Assembly (NCBI RefSeq): GCF_003201875.1
Contig: NZ_QJKD01000003.1
Coordinates: forward strand, 124,001 to 188,000
DNA from: Hungatella effluvii
Lineage (GTDB): Bacteria > Bacillota > Clostridia > Lachnospirales > Lachnospiraceae
Direction: 5' to 3'
DNA: 64,000 nucleotides
A model generated the notes under the pieces. That model was not told where the DNA came from, made no database searches, and was given only the letters and a program-made list of their open reading frames with translations. This document shows, in pieces, positions 42,996-51,094 of the stretch. A program made the translations under genes and the position numbers. Positions within the stretch are counted from its first letter, which is position 1, and every line of letters starts with the position of its first letter.

Positions 42996-43944
42996 TCTTT
43001 GTACTCCTCTGCTTATTCTCATACTGGGCTTTGATTCTGGGGTCGACATAGGCGTAGATGACATCCACGATCAGCATGACCACACTGAAGGTGATCGCCG
43101 AGAAGATGACAGATCCCTGTACCGCCCCGTAATCGCGGTAATTGATTGCCTGCACCATATAGGTGCCGATTCCGGGAATTGTAAATACGTTTTCAATGAC
43201 GATAGCACCTCCTAAAAGTCCGGAGAACTGTGTGCCTGCGTAGGTGATAATCGGAATCATGGAGTTCGGAAGAATATGCCCCATGAGGACCTTCTTCTCA
43301 CTTACTCCCTTGGCCCTCGCCGTCGTTACATAATCCGCCCGGATGCACTCCAGCACGCTGGACCGCGTCTGTCTGGCGAATCCGGCGATTCCGCCGAAGG
43401 AGTTGGCGATGGCCGGAAGGATATAGAATTTCAGTCCTCCGATTCCATAAGAGGGGAGCAGCCCCAGCTTCATGGAAAATAAAAGCACCAGCAGAATCGC
43501 CAGCCAGAAGGAGGGCATGGATACGCCAAACATGGCGACGATCATGGAAGCACGATCGGAAACCGTATTCTGGTGGGTTGCCGCGATAACCCCAAGCGGC
43601 ACCCCCACACAGATGGAAATCAGCATACTGGCCACGGCCAGCGTAAATGTCCTGGGAAAGCGTGTCAGCATATCGGCTGTCACGCTGGTTCCGTACTGAA
43701 AGGACGTTCCCAGGTCAAAGCGTAAAAATACTCCGCTGGCGTAATTCCAGAACCGGTGGAGATACGAGCCGTTTAAGCCCAGCATCTCCCTCGCCTGTTC
43801 AATCTCCGCCTGTGTTGCACTGGATCCAAGCATGATGGCCACCGGATCGCCTGGAATGAAGAACATAATCGTAAAGATCAGGAAGGTCACGCCCACAATA
43901 ACCGGAATCAGCCACAAAATTCTTTTTGCAATATATTTACCCAT
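42976..43944 (-). CDS. Opp/Dpp-type ABC transporter permease (OppB-like)
   Basis: 322 residues with six membrane segments. It has the typical N-terminus YIAKRILWLIPVIVGVTFLIF, the family segment MFFIPGDPVAIMLG, and the EAA loop TARAKGVSEKKVLMGHILPN. It is the channel partner of the OppC-like permease. GAGG precedes the ATG at 43944, 10 bp after the binding-protein gene. Confidence 0.94.
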   Translation of the reverse strand: MGKYIAKRILWLIPVIVGVTFLIFTIMFFIPGDPVAIMLGSSATQAEIEQAREMLGLNGSYLHRFWNYASGVFLRFDLGTSFQYGTSVTADMLTRFPRTFTLAVASMLISICVGVPLGVIAATHQNTVSDRASMIVAMFGVSMPSFWLAILLVLLFSMKLGLLPSYGIGGLKFYILPAIANSFGGIAGFARQTRSSVLECIRADYVTTARAKGVSEKKVLMGHILPNSMIPIITYAGTQFSGLLGGAIVIENVFTIPGIGTYMVQAINYRDYGAVQGSVIFSAITFSVVMLIVDVIYAYVDPRIKAQYENKQRSTKNGKNKE

Positions 43945-43954
43945 AGAATAGACC

Positions 43955-45610
43955 TCACTTAAAATTCGTATAGTCGCACGCCGGTCCTACCAGCTGTCCC
44001 CACGGGTGATTGACGAGACCGATGGTGTCGCGTCCTACGGAGAAGGTATAGGACTGATAGAGTCCGTATGCGTATGCGTTGTCACGGACGTAATCATGGA
44101 GCGCCTCTACCGTCTCATCACCGTGCGTGCTGATTTCATGGGCCGCTTCCACCAGCCCCTGCAGTGTTTCATCCTTTACGAAGCACTTCGGAGCTTTCCC
44201 ATCCGCGCCCGCGTCAAAGATTCCGTCGTAAATACTCGTTACGTAGCACTCGGTTCCCTGAATGAACACGTATAAATCCCACTGGGCCGGGTCGTACTGA
44301 TACGTTGCAAGCAGAGAGTTGTCATAGGCATTGATCTCTACGTCCAGTCCTGCTGCGATTAACTGGCTCTGGATCACCACCGCGGTATCCTTGTACTGCT
44401 GGTCGATCAGAAGACGGATATGAAGGGGTGCTCCCGTCGCCGGATCGACTCCTCCCGGATATCCTGCTTCTTCGAGCATGGCTTTCGCCTTGTCCAGATT
44501 GAAATCATAGTAATCTTCCTCATTCCATTCCGGGTTGTAATCGCCGCAGAGCTTATCGCCTAAATCCTTGATCGCCTCTCCGTTTCCTCTTAAGCCTCCA
44601 GCGATGATATCTTCCTGGTTGATAGCGTAGCAGATGGCCTGGCGCAGCGCCAGATTGCCGTCGAACATCTGGCCTTCATCCATGTTAAATGCAAGGAGCA
44701 TGGGGGCCGAGGATAAGACCTTGTTTACACTGTAGCCCTCGGTGGGTGTGCCGTCCTGGTTCATGAAGTAACCGATCTCTGCATTATTGCAGACAGTAAC
44801 GATGTCATCCTCTCCCATCTGGAGGGCGATGGTCGCCTGGCTGGCCTCTGTGACAATGTTGTAGACAAACTTGTCCACTCCCTGGTCATATGCACTGGCT
44901 GCATAGCTTCTTAAGCTCTTCTCCGTCTGCCAGTAATCCGGATTTTTCTCCAGCACGTAATAGGAACCGGAAACGCATTCTGTCACCTGATAGGCTCCTG
45001 AGGTAATCGGCTTCGTGGAAAACTGATCTTTATGTTCCTCGTACGTCTTCTGGCTCACGATACAGCACTGGGCCAGCATATATTCAAAAGCGCCCACGGT
45101 AGTTGTCTTTAGCTTAACCTCCAGATGATTATCGTCGATCACAGAGGCCGATTCCATGTAGTTTGTAAATCTCGTGAAGTTGCCCGATTCGGAAATGCTG
45201 TTTAAACAGAACACCACGTCACTCGCTTGAATCGGATTCCCCAGCGCGTCGTGTATGTAGTCGTAAAGCTCGATCTCGAAGGTCACATCATCCTTCTGCT
45301 CAATGTTCTTTGCCAAAACCCACTGCATCTGATCCCAGCTGGTTCCGAAATCTTTAAATATGGCGATGTTGTCATAAACTGCATACCGCAGAAAATTTCG
45401 TCCCTGTGTGGGCGGTGCAAACGGGTCCAGGTCCCCCATTGTAGTTGTCATTGCAATGTTGACGGTTTTAGATCCATCCGCCGAAGCTTCCTTTCCCGCC
45501 GGTGCCTTTGCCGCCGCTGCTTCACCGCTTCCCCCATTGCTTCCGCATGCTGTCAGACTGCCCAGCATGGTCACCGCCATAGCCACTGCCAATACTTTTT
45601 TCAGCTTCAT
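43955..45610 (-). CDS. Extracellular solute-binding lipoprotein, family 5
   Basis: 551 residues. Lipoprotein signal MKLKKVLAVAMAVTMLGSLTAC with the lipidated Cys at 22, then an Ala/Ser/Gly linker and an SBP_bac_5 domain (NIAMTTTMGDLDPFAPP; VLEKNPDYWQTE; LALRQAICYAINQEDII; KAMLEEAGYPGG). It captures peptides, nickel or glycosides outside the membrane for the Opp-type importer; the ligand cannot be inferred. AAGGAGG lies 7 nt before the ATG. It is the first gene of the operon and is divergent from the GntR/UTRA genes. Confidence 0.94.
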   Translation of the reverse strand: MKLKKVLAVAMAVTMLGSLTACGSNGGSGEAAAAKAPAGKEASADGSKTVNIAMTTTMGDLDPFAPPTQGRNFLRYAVYDNIAIFKDFGTSWDQMQWVLAKNIEQKDDVTFEIELYDYIHDALGNPIQASDVVFCLNSISESGNFTRFTNYMESASVIDDNHLEVKLKTTTVGAFEYMLAQCCIVSQKTYEEHKDQFSTKPITSGAYQVTECVSGSYYVLEKNPDYWQTEKSLRSYAASAYDQGVDKFVYNIVTEASQATIALQMGEDDIVTVCNNAEIGYFMNQDGTPTEGYSVNKVLSSAPMLLAFNMDEGQMFDGNLALRQAICYAINQEDIIAGGLRGNGEAIKDLGDKLCGDYNPEWNEEDYYDFNLDKAKAMLEEAGYPGGVDPATGAPLHIRLLIDQQYKDTAVVIQSQLIAAGLDVEINAYDNSLLATYQYDPAQWDLYVFIQGTECYVTSIYDGIFDAGADGKAPKCFVKDETLQGLVEAAHEISTHGDETVEALHDYVRDNAYAYGLYQSYTFSVGRDTIGLVNHPWGQLVGPACDYTNFK

Positions 45611-45936
45611 ATACCTTCCTCCTTGTTCTGATCACGATTGTGACCGCCTGTGTTTGGCTTCTTTGATGTGCAAGATACATTTAAAGTACAAATTCATATC
45701 TAATTCATCTTACACAAGATTACCATATTATCACTATTTTTCAATGGTATTTTTTCACAATTTTGCCGATTTATTTTTATGGATTTTGCTATTTTATCGA
45801 TTTTGCCGCGCTTTTCCCTCATTATTTCTTGTGTTTGTATTTATTTTGTGATATGTATAGAGTTATAAAAGGTATTTAAATCATATCTTTTATTTTCTTG
45901 TAATTCATCTCTTTTTATTTTATGGAGGTATTTTCG
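45611..45936. other. Divergent intergenic control region
   Basis: 326 bp between the importer operon and the first GntR/UTRA gene, AT-rich, with no supported gene. It holds the 45870-45892 dyad near the GntR/UTRA gene. Towards the importer it has a separate inverted repeat TGTGCAAGAT/ATCTTACACA with a wide gap (about 45668-45717) and a possible importer promoter, TTGAAA with TAATCT at 16 nt on the minus strand. The dyad in front of the regulator is not repeated on the importer side. Confidence 0.55.
45870..45892 (+). promoter_or_regulatory. Operator-like dyad before the first GntR/UTRA gene
   Basis: AAAGGTAT, 7-nt spacer TTAAATC, ATATCTTT. The same dyad with the same 7-nt spacer precedes the second regulator gene (46748-46770), and the sequence stays similar for about 12 nt downstream (TTATTTTCTTGTAAT versus TTATTCCCGTAAT). 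Confidence 0.75.
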
Positions 45937-46713
45937 ATGATACAGAGTAAGAACAAATTAAGATATATGGAAATTTACAGTGATATAAAAGAAAGGATTG
46001 CGTCCGAAAACTATGGTGCAGGCAGTCTTCTTCCCACCGAGGATGAACTCACACGGCTGTATTCGGCAAGCCGCACCACTATAAGAAGAGCGATTGCCCT
46101 CCTGCAGGAGGAGGGGCTGGTAAAATCCGCACAGGGAAAGGGGACGGAGGTGATCAGTCCCAAGAAATGGTCGCGGCCTTATCCCTTCCAGGAATTCAGA
46201 AATTTTAATCACATAACCGATTTTCGGGGAGCTCCGCTGGTGGAGGGGGAGATCATCACTCAGGAAGCCCTCGTCGATGTGGTACCTGCGGAAATAAAGA
46301 TCGCCGGGATCCTCTCCGTAGCCGTCGGCTCCGAAGTCTACAGGATTCAGCGTATGAAAAGCTTAAATGATATGGTGTTTGCCTACGTCACCAGCTATGT
46401 GCCGTGCCCTCTGGCCCCGGGCCTGGAGCAGCACAGCGGGAAATTCTTCATTCTGTACCGCTGTCTGCAGGAAAATTACGGACTCACTGTTACAAAGGTG
46501 GAGGAAACGATATCCTCGGCCGGTTCCGGTTTTCTCGAATCGCGTCTGCTGGGAGTCGCTCCCGGCTATCCGCTCCTTACGTTTCAGCGGACCGCCTACT
46601 GGGAAGGCGGGATTATGGAGTATTCCGAGTCCAGCTTCCGGCCGGACGTCTATCGAATCGCGGTGACCATGGAGGGACCCTTTGAATGGACAAGCGCAGA
46701 TCAGCTTTCTTAG
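45937..46713 (+). CDS. GntR family regulator with UTRA ligand domain (HutC/FarR type)
   Basis: About 258 residues from ATG 45937, with GGAGG 8 nt upstream. Winged helix-turn-helix of the GntR family (YMEIYSDIKERIASENYGAGSLLPTEDELTRLYSASRTTIRRAIALLQEEGLV, residues about 9-65), then a UTRA effector domain that ends in the EYSES-like motif GIMEYSESSFRPD. It shares this layout and much sequence with the next gene (46871-47626). It probably controls the divergent importer operon in response to its substrate. Confidence 0.9.
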   Translation: MIQSKNKLRYMEIYSDIKERIASENYGAGSLLPTEDELTRLYSASRTTIRRAIALLQEEGLVKSAQGKGTEVISPKKWSRPYPFQEFRNFNHITDFRGAPLVEGEIITQEALVDVVPAEIKIAGILSVAVGSEVYRIQRMKSLNDMVFAYVTSYVPCPLAPGLEQHSGKFFILYRCLQENYGLTVTKVEETISSAGSGFLESRLLGVAPGYPLLTFQRTAYWEGGIMEYSESSFRPDVYRIAVTMEGPFEWTSADQLS

Positions 46714-46747
46714 AGCGGGGCTGAAATTCACCTCTTGAGAGCGTTGC

Positions 46748-46814
46748 AAAGGTATTCAAAACATACCTTTTATTCCCGTAATCTATTGACTTTCCCTGGT
46801 ACGTCTTTTATAAT
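46748..46814 (+). promoter_or_regulatory. Operator dyad and promoter of the second GntR/UTRA gene
   Basis: Dyad AAAGGTAT, 7-nt spacer TCAAAAC, ATACCTTT (46748-46770), followed 15 nt later by TTGACT (46786-46791), a 17-nt spacer and TATAAT (46809-46814). A near-consensus promoter with an upstream operator. Confidence 0.85.
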
Positions 46815-46870
46815 GGCCTGATGGACAGTTTTTTTGTTTGGTAAAAAACCACAGACAGGAGGCAATGATC

Positions 46871-47626
46871 TTGGATAAAAACGCACCAAAATATGTATCG
46901 GTTTACAATGCGATCAAGGCAGATATCTTGTCGTCAAAATATCCGACGGATTCCTTTCTTCCCCCGGAAAATGAACTGATGGAGATCTACGGCGTCAGCC
47001 GGACCACCATACGGAACGCCGTCAACCTGCTCAGGGACGAGCATATCGTGGAAGTTCATCAGGGGAGAGGAACAAAGGTACTCCAGGCCGCAAAATCCAT
47101 CACACCCTATAAGTTTCTCAGCGTAAAAAACCAGGCCTCCGTGACCACACAGTTCCGTCTGGAAGGCGACTGTTCCGTCAGTGCACAGGGCGCCGTGATC
47201 GACATGATTCCGGCCGAACTGAAAGTGGCCAGGGCCTTAAACATCGAGAACGGCAGCGATGTGTACCGTCTCCAGCGCGTCAAGATGGTGAACGATACGA
47301 TTTTCGCCTATGTGGTCAGCTACGTGCTGCCGGAGATCGCGCCCGGCCTGGAGCAGCACAACGGGGAAATCTACTTTTTATACCGGTTTCTGAAGGAAAC
47401 ATATGATATCAATTTTGAAAACGGCAAAGACATCATCTCCGCCGGAATCGCCGGCTTCATGGAGTCTCGGCTGCTGAACGTCAACCCGGGAGCCCCTCTC
47501 CTGATCTTTAACAGAACGACGTACCAGCGCGGCATACCGTTCGAATACTCGGAAAGCATCAACCGCGGCGATCTTCTGGAGCTGGTAGTGGACAGCTTTG
47601 CGTCTTCGCCGAATTCTTATTATTAG
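46871..47626 (+). CDS. GntR family regulator with UTRA ligand domain (paralogue)
   Basis: About 251 residues from TTG 46871 (DKNAPKYVSVYNAIKADIL), chosen because AGGAGG lies 8 nt upstream; ATG 46865 is only 2 nt from that site. Helix-turn-helix YGVSRTTIRNAVNLLRDEHIVEVHQGRGTKV, then a UTRA domain ending FEYSESINRGD. It is a close paralogue of the gene at 45937-46713, with a matching operator in front. Its stop codon overlaps the stop of the convergent transglutaminase-like gene by 4 bp, and no terminator is seen there. Confidence 0.88.
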   Translation: MDKNAPKYVSVYNAIKADILSSKYPTDSFLPPENELMEIYGVSRTTIRNAVNLLRDEHIVEVHQGRGTKVLQAAKSITPYKFLSVKNQASVTTQFRLEGDCSVSAQGAVIDMIPAELKVARALNIENGSDVYRLQRVKMVNDTIFAYVVSYVLPEIAPGLEQHNGEIYFLYRFLKETYDINFENGKDIISAGIAGFMESRLLNVNPGAPLLIFNRTTYQRGIPFEYSESINRGDLLELVVDSFASSPNSYY

Positions 47627-48639
47627 AGTACTTCCCCTTCATTCGCAGTCTCCACCAGCAGTTCTTCTGCCGGCAATACCTCGGTGAATTCAGCGAAAAA
47701 GACCGTCTGGGGCCAGTTGAGTCCCGCCCGGACGTGTTTCCCCTTTTGCCTTGCGGCCTCCTCCATCAGAGTTAAGAGTTCTGTCACCGTGTCCCGTGTC
47801 AGATAACCGCCTCTCCAGTGGAAAATAAGCGGCTTTCCTTTTTTGACCGCCTGTGCGGCGCGTTTGGCCACATCCTCCGTCTTTGTGAAGGAAAGCTTCT
47901 TTTCCCTGTAATAGAAATGGTCTCCGTCGCCGCATGGCGGCGCCTGATAAAGCACCGGCTCGTGGTCGCGGAACAGCTGCTTATCCCCCAGGTTAAAGTA
48001 GTCGTAGCGGATGGTCTCTCCACGGCCCAGGCTGTTGTCAAAGGTGGCATCCAGATGGTAATACCGGCCGCCGATTTTCACGATATTCCAGGCGTGGCGG
48101 TATTTGATGCCCTTTTCCGGATTGGCTTCGGATATGGCAATCATACACCAGATTCCCAAGGCGTCGCAGAGAATCTTCACCGTCTTGGCGATCCCCTCGC
48201 AGACGCCTACGCCCTGGCCCAGGGGGCCGATGATCTCATGGGAATACGGCTTCTTAAGCTTGTCGTAGCGGACGCTGGTACAGATAAAATCATGAATATA
48301 CCGTTCCTTCTCCCACTCTGTCATGGATTCGGCCGGGCGAACCAGCTTGGCCGTTCTGGCGCTCATCGCCTTCTGATGTTCTTTCACCTTTCCCTTGTCA
48401 AATAAGTATTCCGGTATCATCTCCACGCTGCCTGAATTCTGGTAAAAACGGTAGTGGAATCCGGTACCGTAAAACAGTTCGGGGCAGTCCAGGCGGAGCT
48501 TGAAAAAGATATCCGCCAGTTCCCGGTTTTCCAGCCGCGGAACAGCAAAGGACGAAGCGAGCGCCGTCAGACCGGTTTTCATGGCGTGATACGCGCTCTG
48601 CTCTGTCTTGTTCATCTGGCTGTAATAGTATGGTTCCAT
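47623..48639 (-). CDS. Transglutaminase-like cysteine protease-fold protein
   Basis: 338 residues. The transglutaminase/NlpC-like triad is visible: Cys in GVGVCEGIAK (about 152), His in KYRHAWNIV (about 188) and Asp in YYHLDATFDN (about 203). No signal peptide is seen. Such proteins cut or modify peptides or polyglutamates; the substrate is unknown. AGGAG lies 9-10 nt before the ATG. It is the third gene after DUF1538 and the PII-like gene, with gaps of 58 bp and 18 bp, so a single transcript is plausible. Confidence 0.85.
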   Translation of the reverse strand: MEPYYYSQMNKTEQSAYHAMKTGLTALASSFAVPRLENRELADIFFKLRLDCPELFYGTGFHYRFYQNSGSVEMIPEYLFDKGKVKEHQKAMSARTAKLVRPAESMTEWEKERYIHDFICTSVRYDKLKKPYSHEIIGPLGQGVGVCEGIAKTVKILCDALGIWCMIAISEANPEKGIKYRHAWNIVKIGGRYYHLDATFDNSLGRGETIRYDYFNLGDKQLFRDHEPVLYQAPPCGDGDHFYYREKKLSFTKTEDVAKRAAQAVKKGKPLIFHWRGGYLTRDTVTELLTLMEEAARQKGKHVRAGLNWPQTVFFAEFTEVLPAEELLVETANEGEVL

Positions 48640-48657
48640 GGTCTTTCGCTCTCCTGC

Positions 48658-49353
48658 CTAATCGTTATCGTCCTTTGCCTCTTCCATGAGGCGCATACCC
48701 GCCGTGCTCGTCACGGGGAGCGAGAACGCTACGGCCCGTGCCTTGCTTGCCGGACCGGCTTTTTCCATGATATTTTTCATAACAAGGTTCTTCATACCGC
48801 TCTTTACGACGATGAACACCATCTCCTTTTCCGCCACGAGGGAGACTCCGAGATACTTCTCAGCACGCTCCAGACCCGTGCCTCTGGCGTGGATCACGGT
48901 TCCTCCGACTTCTTCCACCTCCCGGGCGGCGTCCATAACCATGTTGGTATATCCCTGGTTGGCAATCACAATCAGGAGTTCGTATTTCGTGTCTTTCAAT
49001 GAGCTTTCCTCCCCTTTTTCAAAATTCTGATTCTCCGTCAGGAACAGCAGGGGCTTCTTGCCGCCTATGCTGCTGAGCGGAATAATAAAGGCTATGCCCG
49101 TGCCGGGAACGTCAATTTTCAAATGCTTCTGTAGATCTGATTTTATTTCTTTCCATACGGAGCCCGTCACCACAGACAGCATGACAGCCTTCTCCGTCTC
49201 CTCCAGCCCTAAATAGTCCAGGGTATCGCTGACCGCGGTCCCGTTACCCACGGTTATAAAGGCGACATCCGCCCCGTGATGGCCGTACAGAGTATGAAAC
49301 TTTTTTACCGCGGTTCTTTCTGTGATTGTAACCATTAAATACAGTTCGCTCAT
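48658..49353 (-). CDS. Tandem PII-like signalling protein
   Basis: 231 residues made of two PII-like ferredoxin-fold units. Unit 1 (about 1-100) has GADVAFITVGNGTAVSDTLDYLGL; unit 2 (about 122-225) has YELLIVIANQGYTNMVMDAAREV followed by GGTVIHARGTG, the classical PII strand. PII proteins sense nucleotides such as ATP, ADP or AMP and bind transporters and enzymes. The gene lies 58 bp downstream of a DUF1538 transporter gene, and PII-like genes commonly sit beside the transporter they control. Here the two units are fused in one chain. Confidence 0.8.
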   Translation of the reverse strand: MSELYLMVTITERTAVKKFHTLYGHHGADVAFITVGNGTAVSDTLDYLGLEETEKAVMLSVVTGSVWKEIKSDLQKHLKIDVPGTGIAFIIPLSSIGGKKPLLFLTENQNFEKGEESSLKDTKYELLIVIANQGYTNMVMDAAREVEEVGGTVIHARGTGLERAEKYLGVSLVAEKEMVFIVVKSGMKNLVMKNIMEKAGPASKARAVAFSLPVTSTAGMRLMEEAKDDND

Positions 49354-49411
49354 ACTGCAGTCCTTTCTTTCGGAATCTTATCTGTGATGCTATATTGCAG
49401 CTATGCTGCCA

Positions 49412-50950
49412 TTAAAGTTCGATGATCGCATCATCATCAAGCTGGTCGAAGTCCAATGCCGGCTCGGAAAATACCTGGTCTTTCGGTGCGGATCTCTGCT
49501 GCATCTGATAGATCATGCCCAGAATCTGTATGGTGATCAGCGGAGTCATGGCAACCATGGCGACCACGCCAAAGGCGTCAGTGACAATGTTTCCGCCCAC
49601 CGAGGTACAGGCTCCCTGCGCAAACGGCAGCAGAAATGTAGCGGTCATCGGACCGGAAGCCACCCCGCCGGAGTCAAAGGCGATGGCCGTAAAGATCTTC
49701 GGTACAAAGAAGGAAAGTCCCAGCGCAATCGCATATCCCGGTATGATGAACCACAGGATGGAGATTCCCGTCAGCACCCGCAGCATGGCGATTCCGATGG
49801 ATACGGCCACGCCGATGGAAAGGCTGATACTCATGGCTCTGGCTGGAATGGCGCCGTCCGTGATCTCTTCCACCTGTTTGTTCAATACGTAAACAGCCGG
49901 TTCCGCCTTGACGATAAAGAATCCGATCAGCATGCCGATCAGAACAATAATCCAGTTGTAATCCAGGGAGGCGATCACCTGTCCAAGGTAATTACCGGCC
50001 GGCATAAAGCCCACATTGGCGCCTGTCAGAAACAGCACGAGGCCGATATACGTATAGACGAGGCCGACAATAATTTTTCTTAAATTTCTCTTTGAAAGTT
50101 TTAGAACTGCGATCTGGAAAATACCGAAAAACAGGATTATGGGAAAAAGCGATACGGCAATTTCTCTAATATAGGTAGGAAGTCCGACGCGGAACAGCTC
50201 CCATAGTTCTACGGAATTGCTGATCTCCGGAAGGACTGGCGGAATGTAGGCGCTTTCATTGGGCCTGTAAATCATCCCGAGGATAAGTACTGCAAGAATC
50301 GGGCCTATGGAACAGAGTGCCACCAGGCCAAAGCTGTCGTCCGACGCATGCCGGTCATTACGTATGGCGGAAATACCGATACCAAAAGCCATGATAAACG
50401 GAACCGTCATGGGGCCCGTCGTCACGCCGCCGGAATCGAAGGCCACTGCCAAAAAGCTCTGCGGAACAAACAGTGTAAGAACAAATGCCAGAATGTAAAA
50501 TACAATCAGCATGTGAGGCAGCGCAATGCTAAACAGCATACGCAGAAGTGCAATGACGAGAAATACACCGACGCCCAGCGCGACCGACAGGATCAGAGTC
50601 CGGTTCGGTATGGACGGCACCTGTTCCGCCAGCACCTGAAGATCCGGTTCCGAAATCGTGATGATGAATCCCAGTACGAAACCCAGTATAACGATGATGC
50701 TCAGTTTTTTACTCCTTGTAATGGCCGTACCCAGCCTTTCGCCCATGGGGGTCATACTGATCTCCGCCCCAAGCGTGAAGAACATGGTGCCTACGACGAT
50801 CATGGCCGCGCCCATCAGAAAACACAGTAAAATACTGGAGGAAATGGGAGCGATCGTAAAGCACAGAATCATAACGATTCCAATGATCGGGAGTACGGAA
50901 TTAAGCGCTTCCGTCAGTTTCTCTCTCAATTTCAGCAGGGAATTTTTCAA
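49412..50950 (-). CDS. DUF1538 family membrane transporter-like protein
   Basis: About 512 residues with roughly 12-14 membrane segments in two related halves. The repeated signature is AFDSGGVTTGPMTVPFIMAFG in half 1 and AFDSGGVASGPMTATFLLPFA in half 2, each followed by a SIGPILAVLILGMIY-like or TPLITIQILGMIY-like helix. The start is TTG at 50950 (LKNSLLKLREKL), with GAGG 8 nt upstream; upstream in-frame codons cross the terminator. Function is not established; the internal duplication and the PII-like gene downstream point to a regulated transporter, perhaps for a cation (inference). Confidence 0.82.
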   Translation of the reverse strand: MKNSLLKLREKLTEALNSVLPIIGIVMILCFTIAPISSSILLCFLMGAAMIVVGTMFFTLGAEISMTPMGERLGTAITRSKKLSIIVILGFVLGFIITISEPDLQVLAEQVPSIPNRTLILSVALGVGVFLVIALLRMLFSIALPHMLIVFYILAFVLTLFVPQSFLAVAFDSGGVTTGPMTVPFIMAFGIGISAIRNDRHASDDSFGLVALCSIGPILAVLILGMIYRPNESAYIPPVLPEISNSVELWELFRVGLPTYIREIAVSLFPIILFFGIFQIAVLKLSKRNLRKIIVGLVYTYIGLVLFLTGANVGFMPAGNYLGQVIASLDYNWIIVLIGMLIGFFIVKAEPAVYVLNKQVEEITDGAIPARAMSISLSIGVAVSIGIAMLRVLTGISILWFIIPGYAIALGLSFFVPKIFTAIAFDSGGVASGPMTATFLLPFAQGACTSVGGNIVTDAFGVVAMVAMTPLITIQILGMIYQMQQRSAPKDQVFSEPALDFDQLDDDAIIEL

Positions 50951-51003
50951 TAGAACAACCTCATTCCTTTCTGTAATAAATTTTGTGCTTCCAGTATAAC
51001 ATA

Positions 51004-51045
51004 AAAATGCTCTGGCCGTAACCCCTTTTGGCCAGAGCATTTTTT
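51004..51045 (-). terminator. Terminator of the aldo/keto reductase unit
   Basis: AAAATGCTCTGGCC/GGCCAGAGCATTTTTT with a 12-nt loop; A and T runs flank both sides. On the minus strand the DUF1538 promoter probably starts here: TTACGG in the hairpin, 17 nt, TATACT (about 50994-50999). Confidence 0.92.
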
Positions 51046-51094
51046 CTTAAGTTATCCCATTAATCGATTCCATTTCCGTTCCCAGGTCCAGAAA

